Assembly (NCBI GenBank): GCA_015680685.1
Contig: MNCI01011864.1
Location: forward strand, 162,877-226,876
DNA length: 64,000 bases
Origin: Gnetum montanum
Lineage: Eukaryota; Streptophyta; Gnetopsida; Gnetales; Gnetaceae
Direction of reading: 5' to 3'
Part shown: piece after piece, positions 23,283 through 34,410 of the stretch
How the letters are laid out: each line of letters starts with the position of its first letter
Numbering within the stretch: the first letter of the stretch is position 1
Notes under the pieces: model-generated
Told to the model about the DNA's origin: nothing
Database searches by the model: none
Seen by the model: the letters and a program-made list of their open reading frames with translations, nothing else
Translations under genes and position numbers: made by a program

Positions 23283-25199
23283 CTGCAATCACACGGGCCA
23301 AGAATTATTAAGCTTATTTTGAAGTCAATTTATACCTTACTACTTGCCTTTATGAATGATCTTATGTTATCACGTGTGATAATGCTCGAAAGTATGTAAT
23401 AATGAGTCCTATGACTTAGGTGGTTTCCATTTTAGTTTCTCGGTATACCTAGGAATTAAATGATTTTTAGGCACAATTATTCTAAGTGTTACAGTTAATT
23501 ACCCTAGCTAATGTACTTTGGGCGATGATAAATTTCAAAAAAGTTAGGCACTTTTCGGCAAGTGTCCCTCCCCCACGACTAAGTTGAACACTCTGGGTTC
23601 AAGCAAGTTCAAACGGAATTAAAATCAGAGTAGCAACGAGTAAGATATGAGGAAAAAAGCAAGGGTCACTCAATCGCAAGTCACAAAGAAAAACTTCAAA
23701 AACTCCCCTTGTGTGAATGACAAAATGATGCTAAGTATTGCAGGGGGTGACCTATTTATAGGCGGTAGGGACGCGATATTGTGTACGATACATCGCGTAC
23801 ACGATATCTTGTCCCTAGTGATGTGAGACACCATGAAAATACTAACTTTTTAAATGATTTTCTTGAAATTAATGTTGGAAATTGAGGACATTGGCTATTA
23901 TCAAGGAGTTCTAAGGTGATTTCATGAATTCAAGAGGCACCATTAATGATGACAGTGTGGATTTTATCAATAAAACCTTGGGTGGTAAGAAAAAGGGTAT
24001 GTAATGGTACATTGGAACGTTGAAATTTAGAGAGATAATAGTAGGGAAAGAATGTTATGAAAATAAGCTGAGGGTAAGAAATGGTGTGTGAGAGCTATGT
24101 CATAAGTGAGAATTACAAAAGATTACACAAGTGGGTCCTCCCCAAAGCAGGTGTCAACCTAAAATGCCCTTGTGTAACCACACTTAAAGTGTTTGTGGGC
24201 ACTAGAAGGGTTAAATGTAATCCACACTAACTCCACAAAACACACACATGTAAATGTCACCAGAATGAGATAAAAATTCTATGCTACACAGGACATGAGC
24301 AACAATTACACAAATAGTGAGATGAGACGAACTATAGAAAGGGATCGTAGAGATTGGGACATGAGGTAACTGAACCAGGGCACAGTGAATCCTACGTGTA
24401 AAGCATGATTAAGGTGTCATTACCCCATCATTCCAAGATTAGGACCAGGTCCATTCCTCTAATCAATGACATTGCATTGTTTCATCTCATGGTGAGCAAC
24501 TATGAGAGTACCATAACAACAAGGCGTACGATCACTTGGCGTTTTATTCAAGGGAGGAGTGACTTTTGTTTTATGGCACTTTGTTTTTCTTCTTTACTTT
24601 TCTTTTCTTCTTCTTCCTTTTTTTTCATTTTACTGAATTCAGAGAAATCGCCAACCTTCAGGCATGAGTGCATGTCTTTCCAGTGGGACCCCCTAGAACA
24701 GCGTTTGATTTTCGAATGCCCTTTTGATTACTCTTACTCCCATTTTTCATTAGATCTACAAGGATCTTAGTACAACCATGTTGCATGATAACTCCCACAA
24801 ATGTCATCAAAGGGAATCCGCAAGTCCCCTTGATGTCACACCCTAATCATTTCCTCTTTGTCCATCCTTCTTCATTCTAGGTACAATGAACACAAAATTA
24901 ATTTTAAGTTTTTAGAATGTCGAGAATATCACTGTACCCTTGAACAGAACCTCTTATTTATAGAGTGGATGAGTGGGTGTAATGGGCTCACTGTTCCAAA
25001 TAATTGATCACTCCCCCCCCCATAACATAAAACACATCTCAACCAACGATCCACATGAGTGTTTTATTTGTAGATAAGATTACTTACAAAAACGTAAAAA
25101 GACAAAAAACACAAAAAGATAAAAAGATAAAACAAAAAGTTGAAAAATGAAAAACTGAAAAATGAAAAGTTATAAAATTAAAGAAAACTAAAAAATATT
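23283..25199 (-). other. Element B spacer
   Basis: No open frame. It aligns in phrases with the post-integrase spacers of A and D, for example near 24130-24160 and 24815-24845. It includes a run of C at 25013-25020 and A/T-rich tracts near 25080-25200 equivalent to A at 9.0-9.2 kb. The interior promoter block sits within it. Confidence 0.6.
23750..23830 (-). promoter_or_regulatory. Interior LTR-like promoter upstream of accessory ORF (B)
   Basis: Minus-strand TATAAATAGG (TATA at 23753-23760) is preceded by a 40-bp block (23771-23809) of acgcgatatt/gatatc/catcgcgtac units. This is the same motif family and the same order and spacing as in this element's LTR U3 (20231-20342). It lies about 480 bp upstream of the accessory ATG. 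Promoter function is inferred. Confidence 0.55.
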
Positions 25200-27140
25200 T
25201 ATTAATCCTGCTTGTTATTAGAATGGGGGACATCCCCCATAGCTAAATGGTTGAGGATGGCGAGGATTAATAAATGAAGGGTGAGGATCCTTGCATGTTG
25301 GAAGTATTCTGGCTTGGTCATATTTACCCCATTGGGGTTCACACACTTGATTGTAATAAGCATAGTGGGGCACTTTATACGATGTAGTTCCCAAATAACG
25401 AGTTGACCCACTGATATTTGGGGCTGTTAGATGGTATGCAAGGATTAGGTTGTCGCTCTCCATTCGTGTGTTCATTGGGCCGTTTGGTTATTGGAGTGTG
25501 AGTTGGCCCTGATGAAGTAACATGAGGCATTGGGTTCGAAGGTATGGGTGCACCACAGTGTGGGACTTGTGCTGGGTTGGAAGATGCAGTGGCCTTGAAA
25601 GTGTGTTGTCCCTTCTTATGGCCGTGTTTAAAGAAAGGACGCTTTTGATGTTGAGGAGGCTTTTCACTGCTGTTAGTGTAGTAGCACAAGTGTCGTTCAT
25701 GGGTTGTTGCGATGGTGTAGATGCCTTAGGAACAGTTGGTGGTGAGGTAGAAGGAGGGAAAGGATGAGAATGTTGAAANNNNNNNNNNNNNNNNNNNNNN
25801 NNNNNNNNNNNNNNNNNNNNNNNNNNNNNNNNNNNNNNNNNNNNNNNNNNNNNATAAGCATTTGGTTTCGGATGATATGAAGGGTGTCTCCAATCTAAGG
25901 GTGGTCTCCCCCACGACTGGGATTGTTGCCACTGTGATCAAACACAATATCTCTGTACGAACTCTGGATGTAACGTATTTTCCCAATGCTCATGTAAATG
26001 TGACAATATTGGGCATTGGCCCTTGGGGTGATCGTACAGGCATATGTTGCATTCATATGTATGATTGGCGGTTGAGCTCTTATTTTCCTTATCCCTTCTT
26101 TCCGATTGTCTACTACTTTGTCCTACTTCTTGGGTTGTCAAAACTTTATCTCCAATAATGTTGATAAATTCTTCACACTTTTGATATGTCCATTCCAACA
26201 TCTTATTGATCTTTGCCTCAGCTTCTTCTAATGTTTGTTGTATTGGCAAAGATGATTCTTTCTCCTTGTGATTGGTTGATTTCTCCTTTGTATGATCATG
26301 GACCTTTGTCAAGCTGAGATTTTGGTCCCATTGATGTTTTTCAACACTCTCCCATCTAGCCAATTCTCCTTCTTCTTTTGCTACCCACTTAATAAGCTCT
26401 TGGGTTTGATGGGTTCATAGTTTGTATAGTTGACCTTGGGCATACATTCCTAAGGCCTCTTTTGATTCATTACGCAGCCCACCAATGATATGGTACATTA
26501 GCCTTTCCTCGAAGAAATCATGGCCTGGACAGATGTTTAATAGTGTGTAATATCTTTCTAAGGCCATGTCCAAGGGTTCATGTTGTGCTTGTTTCCATCC
26601 TTGGCTTTGTTTCCTCAAGGCTAACACTCTTGTGTAGGTTTGATATTTTTTGTTAAAGACTTCTACCATTGTTGACCAACGTCGTATTAAATTTGGTTTT
26701 AACGATCTATACCATACTTTTGCTTGGTCAACGAGTGTCATAGGGAAGAGCTTAAGTTTTTGCCAACTGTTATCAATGTTATTCCATGTGCAGGCATCGT
26801 AGAAGGCTTGTAAATGTTGATGTGGATCTAAGTCATAGCCTCCTGAAAAAGTAGGGAAGTTGTTTAAGTCGAGCCTGGGTAGACGACTCTTTTTATGATG
26901 CCTACATGAGATTCAAACAACCTCTTGTAATTGCGTTAAGCTTGTAGTGGCTAGTGGGGGTTCATCGTCATCGAGTAAGTTATGCTTTCATGTGTTGGGA
27001 TGACGTTGTTCTCATTCATGTTTATAGGAAACTTCCACTTCAGGTTGTATACTCCAATCTTCAACATCATAGAGTTCGTTGGTTCTCCAATGAACTTCCT
27101 CACTAAGTGAGGCATTATTATAATCTTGTAGGAGAGGCAT
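25200..27140 (-). pseudogene. Element B gag
   Basis: From ATG at 27138-27140 one frame runs at least to 25854 (429 codons) without an indel and about five in-frame TGA stops. It contains 'LDPHQHLQAFYDAC', 'TLVDQAKVWYRSL', 'NKKYQTY' and 'HIIGGLRNESKEA', a standard gag core. A zinc knuckle at 26023-26061 reads C-N-I-C-L-Y-D-H-P-K-G-Q-C, that is C-x2-C-x3-H-x4-C. A 75-base assembly gap interrupts the proline-rich C-terminal part, which continues to about 25200. No protease follows. Confidence 0.82.
25779..25853. other. Assembly gap (75 N)
   Basis: A run of N inside the low-complexity C-terminal gag region of element B. True length is unknown, so frame continuity across it cannot be judged. Confidence 0.99.
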
Positions 27141-27261
27141 TGTTTAAAGTGGTGTGTGAATTTGAATGTGACTTTTAATAATTACTTCTTTCTAAGAGAT
27201 ATATCGTTAAGTCCCTTACAGCGACCTTGTATGATATAACTAATCTAGATAACTAGCACCG

Positions 27262-27278
27262 TCCCCGGCAACGGCGCC
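27262..27278 (-). other. Primer-binding site of element B
   Basis: Minus-strand GGCGCCGTTGCCGGGGA two bases inside the 5' LTR. All 17 bases match the tRNA-Asp-complementary site used by Tat/Athila-type elements. The initial T of the usual 18-mer is A here. Confidence 0.88.
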
Positions 27279-27280
27279 TA

Positions 27281-28083
27281 TGATGAGTGGCAAGGTACCC
27301 CTACACTCAACCATACGAATACAAGCATTTTCATGCACGATCCAGTCAAACTCCGCAGATGGACTAGTTGTGGCACCTAGATCGTTATCCTTAGGTCGCA
27401 GTTCGTTGTCTTCCCACCTGGACTAGTATTATATTTGTCACGTATGGTTTAGTCCAGAGTAAGGTGTATGATGTGTTCCTAACCTAATGCGACTCCTGAA
27501 GGCAGTGGAAAGTAATATTAAATTAACTAATCTAGAAGAGAGAGGGTAAGAGAATCTAATCTAGCCTAAGTGCAATGAGCATCCGTTCCTTGATCATCCA
27601 TACACATCTTGGACCTCGTGCACGACTACCACTAGGATTACCAAGCGCAGATCCTAGGTACGCTACTGGGTTACCAAGTAGTCACACTTAAATGCTCGTA
27701 ATCAAGTTGTACTCATTTCGCGTTCGAACGTGAGTTTAAGGATGAGAGAGTATTAACTAGGAAAGCAGTAAATAACAATTAAATAAATAAATAACAGAGT
27801 GAATGCTACAATGGTGAAGTAATCTCGATCTTTATTGCCGATCATGTGCGTGTCCAAGTACGTCACACTCGAATAAAGGATGTCGTACAATTACATTCAC
27901 CACACTGCAGGCAAACACAGGAAAATAATCTATCTCTGGAGAGATCAAACTACCAGAGTTTCGCTACAATCTAATCTCATATCTCAAACAAGGGAGAGCT
28001 ACTTCTTATTTATAGACATTTCGGCGGACTGCGATATCGCGGGGGATGTGATATCGCGGCGGACGCAATATCGCGGCCCATCA
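27281..28083 (-). repeat. Element B 5' LTR
   Basis: 803 bp, TGATGAGTGG to CCCATCA. TATA box (minus strand) at 28007-28014, with the GATATCGC repeat block at about 28030-28078, shorter than in the 3' LTR. The LTR is followed by target duplication GGTAG. Confidence 0.9.
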
Positions 28084-28088
28084 GGTAG

Positions 28089-29418
28089 GTACCAAAATCA
28101 TCATAATCATTAACGCCAATATTTCCCAAATCATTAGTTTTCTAGTGGTTAAAAAATGCATTTTTTTTTGGGAGACCCTCAACTCACTTTCCATAGAGTA
28201 GGATATCATGTTGCAAGTCTGCATAAACCTTGGTACTTAATCACAAGGGTGATATGTGAATAAATTTTTTGTCAACCCTCCAACTGGCTTATCAATGAAT
28301 ACCCTAAGATCCTTTAGAATCTCAAGAATGGCCATGCTTTCAAATTTATAGTGCTCTTCCTCAATGTCATCAAATGCTCACTTCATCTTGTAGTTGCCAA
28401 TTGTATGTCAATTTGTGAACACAAGGGCATTCTAGAAGCTCTTGTGCACAACTAGGGCATCATGGATGTCAACCTTACCAAAAGACAAGGAACCAGTACT
28501 CAAGGATGTTAACAGCTTCTCTATAAGAGTGCCCTTAAGTGCATTCGCTTTGAGAGTGCTAACATACCTTCCAACCCCACTACATGTTGCAATAGTTCAT
28601 CCACATTCCCTTCCCCTCCAACTAATTTGGTTCCCACCCCCATAAGCACAAGACCCCTAGTACCACACAACCTCTCATTAAAATTCCATATGATGGAAAT
28701 AGTGTCCACAATCCTTGCCATACCTAAGTTACACATTACATGCAAAGCTTGTTGTTGCATCCATTACCAACCAATAGCTCTTCCCCTACCATCACCCTGA
28801 TGACTACCTCACATACACATAGTCCATCACTGTTCATCAATTGACAACATGTAAGATGCCAAAGTGACAACATAGGGAGCCTATGGTGATGAAATTTTGG
28901 ATTTTGATAGTTCAATGTGTTGACCTTTCCCTTAGTTTTGGTCTTGCTGCTGCTCCTCCCATCTTGTAGCTATTCTAGTTCCCATCACTTTTGGTTTGCC
29001 ATTTTCAACCGATGCTCACTTGGATGTTCATGTCATGCTCTTTGCCTGCAACATCTACCATAGGTTCCAACAACACAATTTTATAGCACTTGGAGGGCAT
29101 GTTCTGTTTTAATTTTATAGTACTTGGGGTTCCCATTTTAGTAGTGATAGTTTTGTAGGGTTCCTTGTGATCAAATTTTGAGACTTTTGATAAAAAAAAT
29201 GGAAACCAAAAAATTAAAAATAAAAAAATAGATTTTTACCCCTATTTCATGTTATAATGTTACATTTAAAACAAGTGGATTTGAAGGTTGGAAAAATCAC
29301 ACATCCTCCAGGTATCTTTTATGTTATAAATTGCAATGCCAACTTGATAGTTTTATTAAAATTTAAAAAAAATTAAAATATAAGTGCCAATATTGATAGT
29401 CAGAAAAAGCTGTTTCAG
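28089..29418. other. Unassigned sequence after element B
   Basis: AT-rich, no convincing frame. It should be the right flank of the LINE into which B inserted, but I could not recognise LINE motifs in any frame. Short frames at 28442-28645 (plus) and 28521-28760 (minus) overlap each other and show no family signature. Confidence 0.3.
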
Positions 29419-29643
29419 TCAACGATAGTTTTTAAAGAACGCCGAGATGAACACAAAGATCTGCATCTAACAGCAAAAATTCCCGAGGCATTGGAAGTGA
29501 ATACTAAAATTAGGTCAAGCTAAGATGAGATTGCAGAGGAAATTCAGGACGGCCAATTTTTTGCTTCTTTGCTCACGGAATCTAAGATATCAGCATTAAT
29601 GGACGCTGCAGGATTGCGATATAAACATTTGTGTGCTTCCGCG
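29419..29643 (+). pseudogene. Exon-like fragment of an unknown gene
   Basis: After a possible splice acceptor (tgtttcag ending 29418), one frame reads 75 codons with a single TAA at codon 35. The peptide is balanced and soluble-looking ('FKERRDEHKDLHL' then 'DEIAEEIQDGQFFASLLTES'), unlike the transposon frames nearby. I do not recognise a family. It could be a gene relic, an exon with a decayed codon, or chance. No second exon was found. Confidence 0.3.
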
Positions 29644-30731
29644 GTTGTTTTGTTTCGTTTTTCGTTTTCATTTTTTTAATTAAAATTTAGCGTATTGCAG
29701 GGAGTCTGACAGCCACGCTTGATGGGACAGTTCTGCGTAGACATCCTCTGCTTTGTTGATCTTATCCAAACATACATATCCGGTTTTGATGCAAATATGG
29801 GCAGATGACTTACGAAAGCGGATAAAGATATGTGCTTCATCAACAATTAAAATGCAAAATAGGATACGGATAATAAGTTTTTACCTTACAAACCATTTGA
29901 TCTGTTACGTTTGCCTGCATTTGTGGCGTCAACCCACCGTCCTTTCTCAAACCTCTTTGTCAGGATTAAGCTTTGTCTGATAGAAATCTTTTAGATGAAG
30001 CAAATCCAAGCAAAGTCAACCATGCGAACGAGGATTGAATTGAAAAACAGATCCTGATTTGTTTTGTATTTTCCAACATTGTTGTTATTTCGTAACGGCA
30101 TTATAGAAGCATGAGCAATGGTGCAGTTTTCCCTGCAATTTCCTTTGCATTCGTTGCCTTTTTCTGAGGCCTCTCATGCCCACACGGCTGTCTGTTGCCC
30201 CATGAAACCTGGCTGTTCATTACCGCAGGCAGAAGTTTATTCAAGAAATTAATGAACTTCACTCTCTCTCGTTCTGAACGGAGAACAGCAGCCTATGAAA
30301 TAATTTTGATGGGAAAAAAATTCAGATGTCGAAGATAACGGACAAGTAGCACAAGATATGTTTTTAAAAAAATTTACGTGAAATCAAACAATCATCAATA
30401 TTTTTAGGATCCAACACCCCACCCCTAGTTCCTGGAAACTTTGAAAAACATTTGCGAGGGAGCTGAGATGGTTTTTTTTTTTTTTTCTTTTCTTTTTTTT
30501 TTTGCCACCACCAAACCATGAACTGGTTCCTGTGCCACGACGACGTAACTGTAAGCTTACTGCGACTATTAAGTCCAATGAAAAGGAAATTGCAAAGCGA
30601 AGACGATCACGTCATACTTGCAATTTAATGCAGTCCACGGAATATAAGAAAAGGTTTTAAATTTTTTAATTAAAATGTACAATTTTGTATGCACAATTTT
30701 ATCCAAAAACCAGTCATCTCATCATCGTTGT

Positions 30732-30766
<35 letters not shown>

Positions 30767-31459
30767 CGTATTAACAAGAGTAGCGGCACAAAGAGATTTA
30801 AATTCACCGTCATCCCTTTCATTTTTGGGAGGAAAAAGTTTTAAATACGGTTATTTTACTCTAGCACACTTTAAAGTAAAAGGAAAATACTTGATTTGGA
30901 AGCTCCAAGGTACACTTCATTTGTTATTTATTATGAAACAATTTTTAAAAGTTTCTTGGCTTTTTTTAAGCAAATAAAATAATTCTACTTTTCTACAATG
31001 AATGAAGTTTCTCAACTAAATTTTTGAATACTCCATTGCATTTGGATGATTAGCTTCATGTTTGAGAGCTCTTTGAGCTTCCTTGCATAGGTCATCAACC
31101 CATTTTTGCTTCTATGCACTAAACCTTCCCACAATACTATAAAATTGTCCAAAGAATCTTTATCTTTGAAATGTTTTCTGAACTATTAACCTTGAGGAAG
31201 ATGCTATAGTTGAAAATTTTTCTTTTAATTTTGGATAACTTCCAATACAAAGTGGCAAGGTCAACCCTATTTCATGTCATAATGTTACATTTTAAAAGAT
31301 AGATTTAAATGAAGTGGAAAATTCACCCATCTCATTTAGGGTAGACAAAAAAAATCATCCAAAGTCCCTTTTAACCTTTTTTTTTATTTTAGTTATTTAA
31401 GCAAATATAATAGTAATTCATTTTGTTGGTTCTAGTATAGACTTTGAACACTCATTCTT
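29644..31459. other. Unassigned AT-rich region
   Basis: A 46-codon frame from ATG at 30118 (M-V-Q-F-S-L-Q-F-P-L start) resembles a transit peptide in composition but ends quickly, and nothing follows. Poly-T tracts occur at about 30472-30500 and 30735-30764. No other supported feature. Confidence 0.3.
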
Positions 31460-31680
31460 CACTCAATTTTCATGCCCATGTTATAAATTTTAAACAAGAC
31501 ATTCAAAGTGATATAAGGCCATATTTACATACAAAAGTGTACCAAAATCAAGCATAAGCTTCACTCAATTTTCATGCCCATATTATTGATTTCAAACAAG
31601 ACAAAGAAATGCATTTAACAAGCCAAAGTTCAAAGTGATAGAAGGCCATATTTACATACAAAAGTGCACTAGAATCAAGT
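31460..31680. repeat. Imperfect tandem duplication, about 102 and 119 bp
   Basis: Two adjacent units begin 'cactcaattttcatgccc' at 31460 and 31562 and both end in 'ggccatatttacatacaaaagtg' type sequence. The second carries about 30 extra bases in the middle. Confidence 0.8.
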
Positions 31681-31912
31681 AGAAGCACAACAACAAAGTC
31701 AAAGTCAAAACTCAAGTGAAGACAAAATAACATTTTTGTAAGATAGAAACAAAAGCCATGTAATTTATATTTGAGTTTTTTTTATATGTAGAACAAGATA
31801 GGAAATTCCATGTATTCTTCCTTCTATAAAGATTGATGGGTTGATGTAATTGAATTATGACCTCAATCTTTTATGTCTCTTTAATTTCCTACCTATTTTC
31901 CATGAAGGCAAT

Positions 31913-32372
31913 TGTTGTTCACATAAGCTCAAATATTGTCATTTCTTTGATTACAAGCACTATCTTTTGTAATTGTATGGTACAATAGTTATCTTGTAAT
32001 ATACTGCAGTGTTGAGTATTTAACTGATATAGTCAATGTAAATTATTATTTATTTTTGTCATTTTACTACTATTAATATTCAGTTTACATCCAATTAACA
32101 CTACCTATGGATGTTAATCCCATGCTATAAATATGGTTACAAGGAAGCCTTGAAGGTACTGTATTTGGCTTTCACCCCTATGCTCACCCCTATGCTTTCT
32201 TCTTTCCCATTCTCTACTGTTCATTGTGTTTGAGAAATTTTCTCTAAGCTAACATAAAGATCTAGGAGCCTATTTCTTGCTAGGGGTTTTCTTGTTTTTC
32301 CCCAAGATATATTTTTATGTTTTTTTGTTGATTTATTTTTATACTATTATCACGAATGATCCACAAATCACA
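31913..32372 (+). repeat. Element H 5' LTR
   Basis: About 460 bp, from TGTTGTTCACATAAG to ACAAATCACA, aligned with 45567-46022. A TATA-like 'ctataaatatgg' lies at about 32129. The left edge could be a few bases off. Confidence 0.75.
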
Positions 32373-32374
32373 AC

Positions 32375-32388
32375 TGGTATCAAAGCCA
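32375..32388 (+). other. Primer-binding site of element H
   Basis: TGGTATCAAAGCCA two bases after the LTR resembles TGGTATCAGAGC, the initiator-tRNA-Met-complementary site usual in plant Ty1/copia elements. Confidence 0.8.
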
Positions 32389-32463
32389 AGTTCTTTCATG
32401 GTGGTTTTTTTTTTCTTTCTTTCTTTCTTTCTTTCTTTTTGTGATGTTTTTTAATTTCAAGGT

Positions 32464-33165
32464 ATGGCAATCTTAGCAAAAATTAAAATTGAAAAAAAAA
32501 TTGGCAATGATTACGAAGTTTGAAGAATGTACATGGAGGATCTTCATGTCAACAAAGATCTCTAACAAATAATTGTTAATTCAAAGTCTACTACTATCAT
32601 AGATTCAAACTGGGAGGCCTTGGATAGCAAGGCACAAAGCAGAATTCGTTTGTCTCTCTCATTCGATGCTACTCAATGTTTTTGGAGTTCTAACTACCAA
32701 AGACATGTGGGACAAATTAAAACATTTGTACCAAACAAAATCTATTACTAACAGATTGTTTCATTGGAGGAATTTACCCACACTAAGGATGCTTGAAGGT
32801 ATGTTAATTACTAATCATCTAAGTATCTTCAACAATATCATGATGCAACTTGAAGTAGTTGAAGATAAAATGAAAGAGGAAAATCATTGTATGTATCTTT
32901 TAGAGTCTCTTCCTAAGTCTTGGAATACTTTTGTAACGTCAATGAGTAATTTTGTGTCAACTCTTAATTTTGATACTACTGTAGCCCAACTCCTTAGTAA
33001 AGAAAGGAAAATTAAAAGGTCTACCCCTATACAAAAATAATCTCTTCCTTGCCAAAAACTCCAATTTAAAGTTCAATTCAAGCCCATAGTTTAAGTTTCC
33101 CAAATCCCAGAAAAATTCCACAAAACTAAGATGTTGTTATTATGGAAAGATTGGTCATCTTAAAA
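32464..33165 (+). pseudogene. Element H copia gag
   Basis: Starts at ATG 32464 ('MAILAKIKIE', then 'YMEDLHVNKDL'). A frameshift near 32660 moves into the frame 32666-33040, which carries 'TTKDMWDKLKHLYQTKS' and 'LLESLPKSWNTF', typical of copia gag (UBN2 type). A decayed zinc knuckle ('YYGKIGHLKK') lies at about 33129-33165. Confidence 0.8.
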
Positions 33166-33238
33166 AGATTATAAAGCAACAAAGAAAGGAAAAGCATCTG
33201 TAAATAATAATAATAATAATGAAATTCCTCCTCCTCAT

Positions 33239-33513
33239 TGATAGGGAGATTTGTATATGGTGTCGTCAATTGATGACACTAACAGAGTTTCTTGGTATAT
33301 TGATTCTGGTGCTTCCTATCACTACACCCCACACCTTGAATGGTTTTGTGAATACTTTCTTTGTAATCTCGGTGTGGTCAAACTCGGTGATGATGGTCTT
33401 TGTGATGTTGTTGGGTACAGTAAAATTAAAATTCAATTTAAGGATGGAATCATTAAAACTATATCTCATGTACGTCATGTACCTATACTCACAATGAGTC
33501 TCCTATCTATGAG
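33239..33513 (+). pseudogene. Element H copia protease, cut by solo LTR G
   Basis: The frame from about 33251 reads 'WYIDSGASYHYTPHLEWF', with the D-S-G-A aspartic-protease site followed by the usual 'H-T' segment, then 'HVRHVPILTMSLLSMS'. It stops at the insertion of LTR G; the pre-integrase part resumes at 34411. Confidence 0.85.
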
Positions 33514-34405
33514 TGATGAGTAGTTGAAGGTACCCCTACGCCCAACCAAACGAATCACAAAGCACTCACGCAAGATTCAATCAAATTCCATAGACTGTAT
33601 AGTTTCTAGTACGCTAGTCTTCTAGGAAGTGAACCTTGCCCTAAGGTAATGCATTGTCTTCCCAACTACACTTGTGAAGCTCAAAGGTATGGTTAAGTGT
33701 AATCGAGACATATGATTTTTATCATTTTATGTTTTAGGTTCTTTGGTGCTTGAAGATAGAGATAAAGTAACTTAATGACTAATTTCATTTAACTAACTAA
33801 CTGATCTCTAACTAGTCCTAACATAAGCATCCAATCCCACTTTCTGTACACATCTTGAACCCATGTATCTACTACTAGGTTACCAAGCGCTACGCTACTG
33901 GGTGCACCAAGCAATAATGCTACTGGGATTACCAAGCGAATACATGTTTATACTTGAAGCGGTTGTACTTATGTACTTAATCTATTGAACTTAATTGATT
34001 AAAGTCTAATTTGGCTTAATTTAGCTTAATTGATTAAATATTTAATTAAAATAATGAATGCATAAATAAAACATTTAAACTATCCAAAATGCTACAAGGT
34101 TTATCAAGAAGCTCGTCTTTATTGTCATACACACCGGTGTGGTTCAGGTACAACAGTGCCCGAATAAAGATTTGTACACTCAATGACTCTTGCTGCAGGC
34201 ACTTGGGAAAATATTCTAACTTTCAAATGTAAAAACTACAAGATTTCAGCTACTACTATGACTTTAATTCCCATAAACATGGCTGGGAGCTCGTATTTAT
34301 AGTTTTTGCTATAGGACTACATCAACAAGGCCTCATGGATGTAGCAAATGCTACATCAATGTAGCCTCATCGACAAGGGCCTATCAAACACTTTGATGCT
34401 CATCA
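33514..34405 (-). repeat. Solo LTR G (A-type)
   Basis: 892 bp, TGATGAGTAG to CTCATCA, flanked by perfect target duplications ATGAG (33509-33513 and 34406-34410). It carries an A-type repeat block (catcaacaaggcctc) near 34322-34375 and a TATA box near 34295 on the minus strand. No interior sequence remains, as expected after LTR-LTR recombination. Confidence 0.92.
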
Positions 34406-34410
34406 ATGAG

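Larger units (their letters stand above)
19524..28083 (-). mobile_element. Element B: pol-less Ty3/gypsy element with gag and accessory ORF
   Basis: An 8.56 kb minus-strand element with LTRs 19524-20352 and 27281-28083 and a perfect 5-bp target duplication GGTAG (19519-19523 and 28084-28088). From 5' to 3' it holds a tRNA-Asp-type primer-binding site, gag, a spacer, an interior LTR-like promoter block, a 922-codon accessory frame and the 3' LTR. Protease, reverse transcriptase, RNase H and integrase are all absent: gag runs into sequence equivalent to element A's post-integrase spacer near 25.2 kb. LTRs differ by about 6% by eye over the first 400 bases, almost all transitions. It must have been mobilised by enzymes from a relative. 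Confidence 0.88.

Noticed and set aside
25862-26158. Plus-strand 98-codon frame
   Set aside because: Shadow of the element B gag frame on the opposite strand.
27262-27278. tRNA gene at the CCCCGGCAACGGCGCC sequence
   Set aside because: Only the 3' end complement is present, at the exact primer-binding position inside an LTR; no cloverleaf.
28521-28760. Minus-strand 79-codon frame after element B as a LINE or gene piece
   Set aside because: No family motif on either strand; overlaps an equally long frame on the other strand.
30384-30578. Lysine-rich minus-strand frame as a gene
   Set aside because: It is a translation of the poly-T tract and its flank.
33266-33478. Minus-strand 70-codon frame over the copia protease
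   Set aside because: Antisense shadow of the D-S-G-A protease frame.
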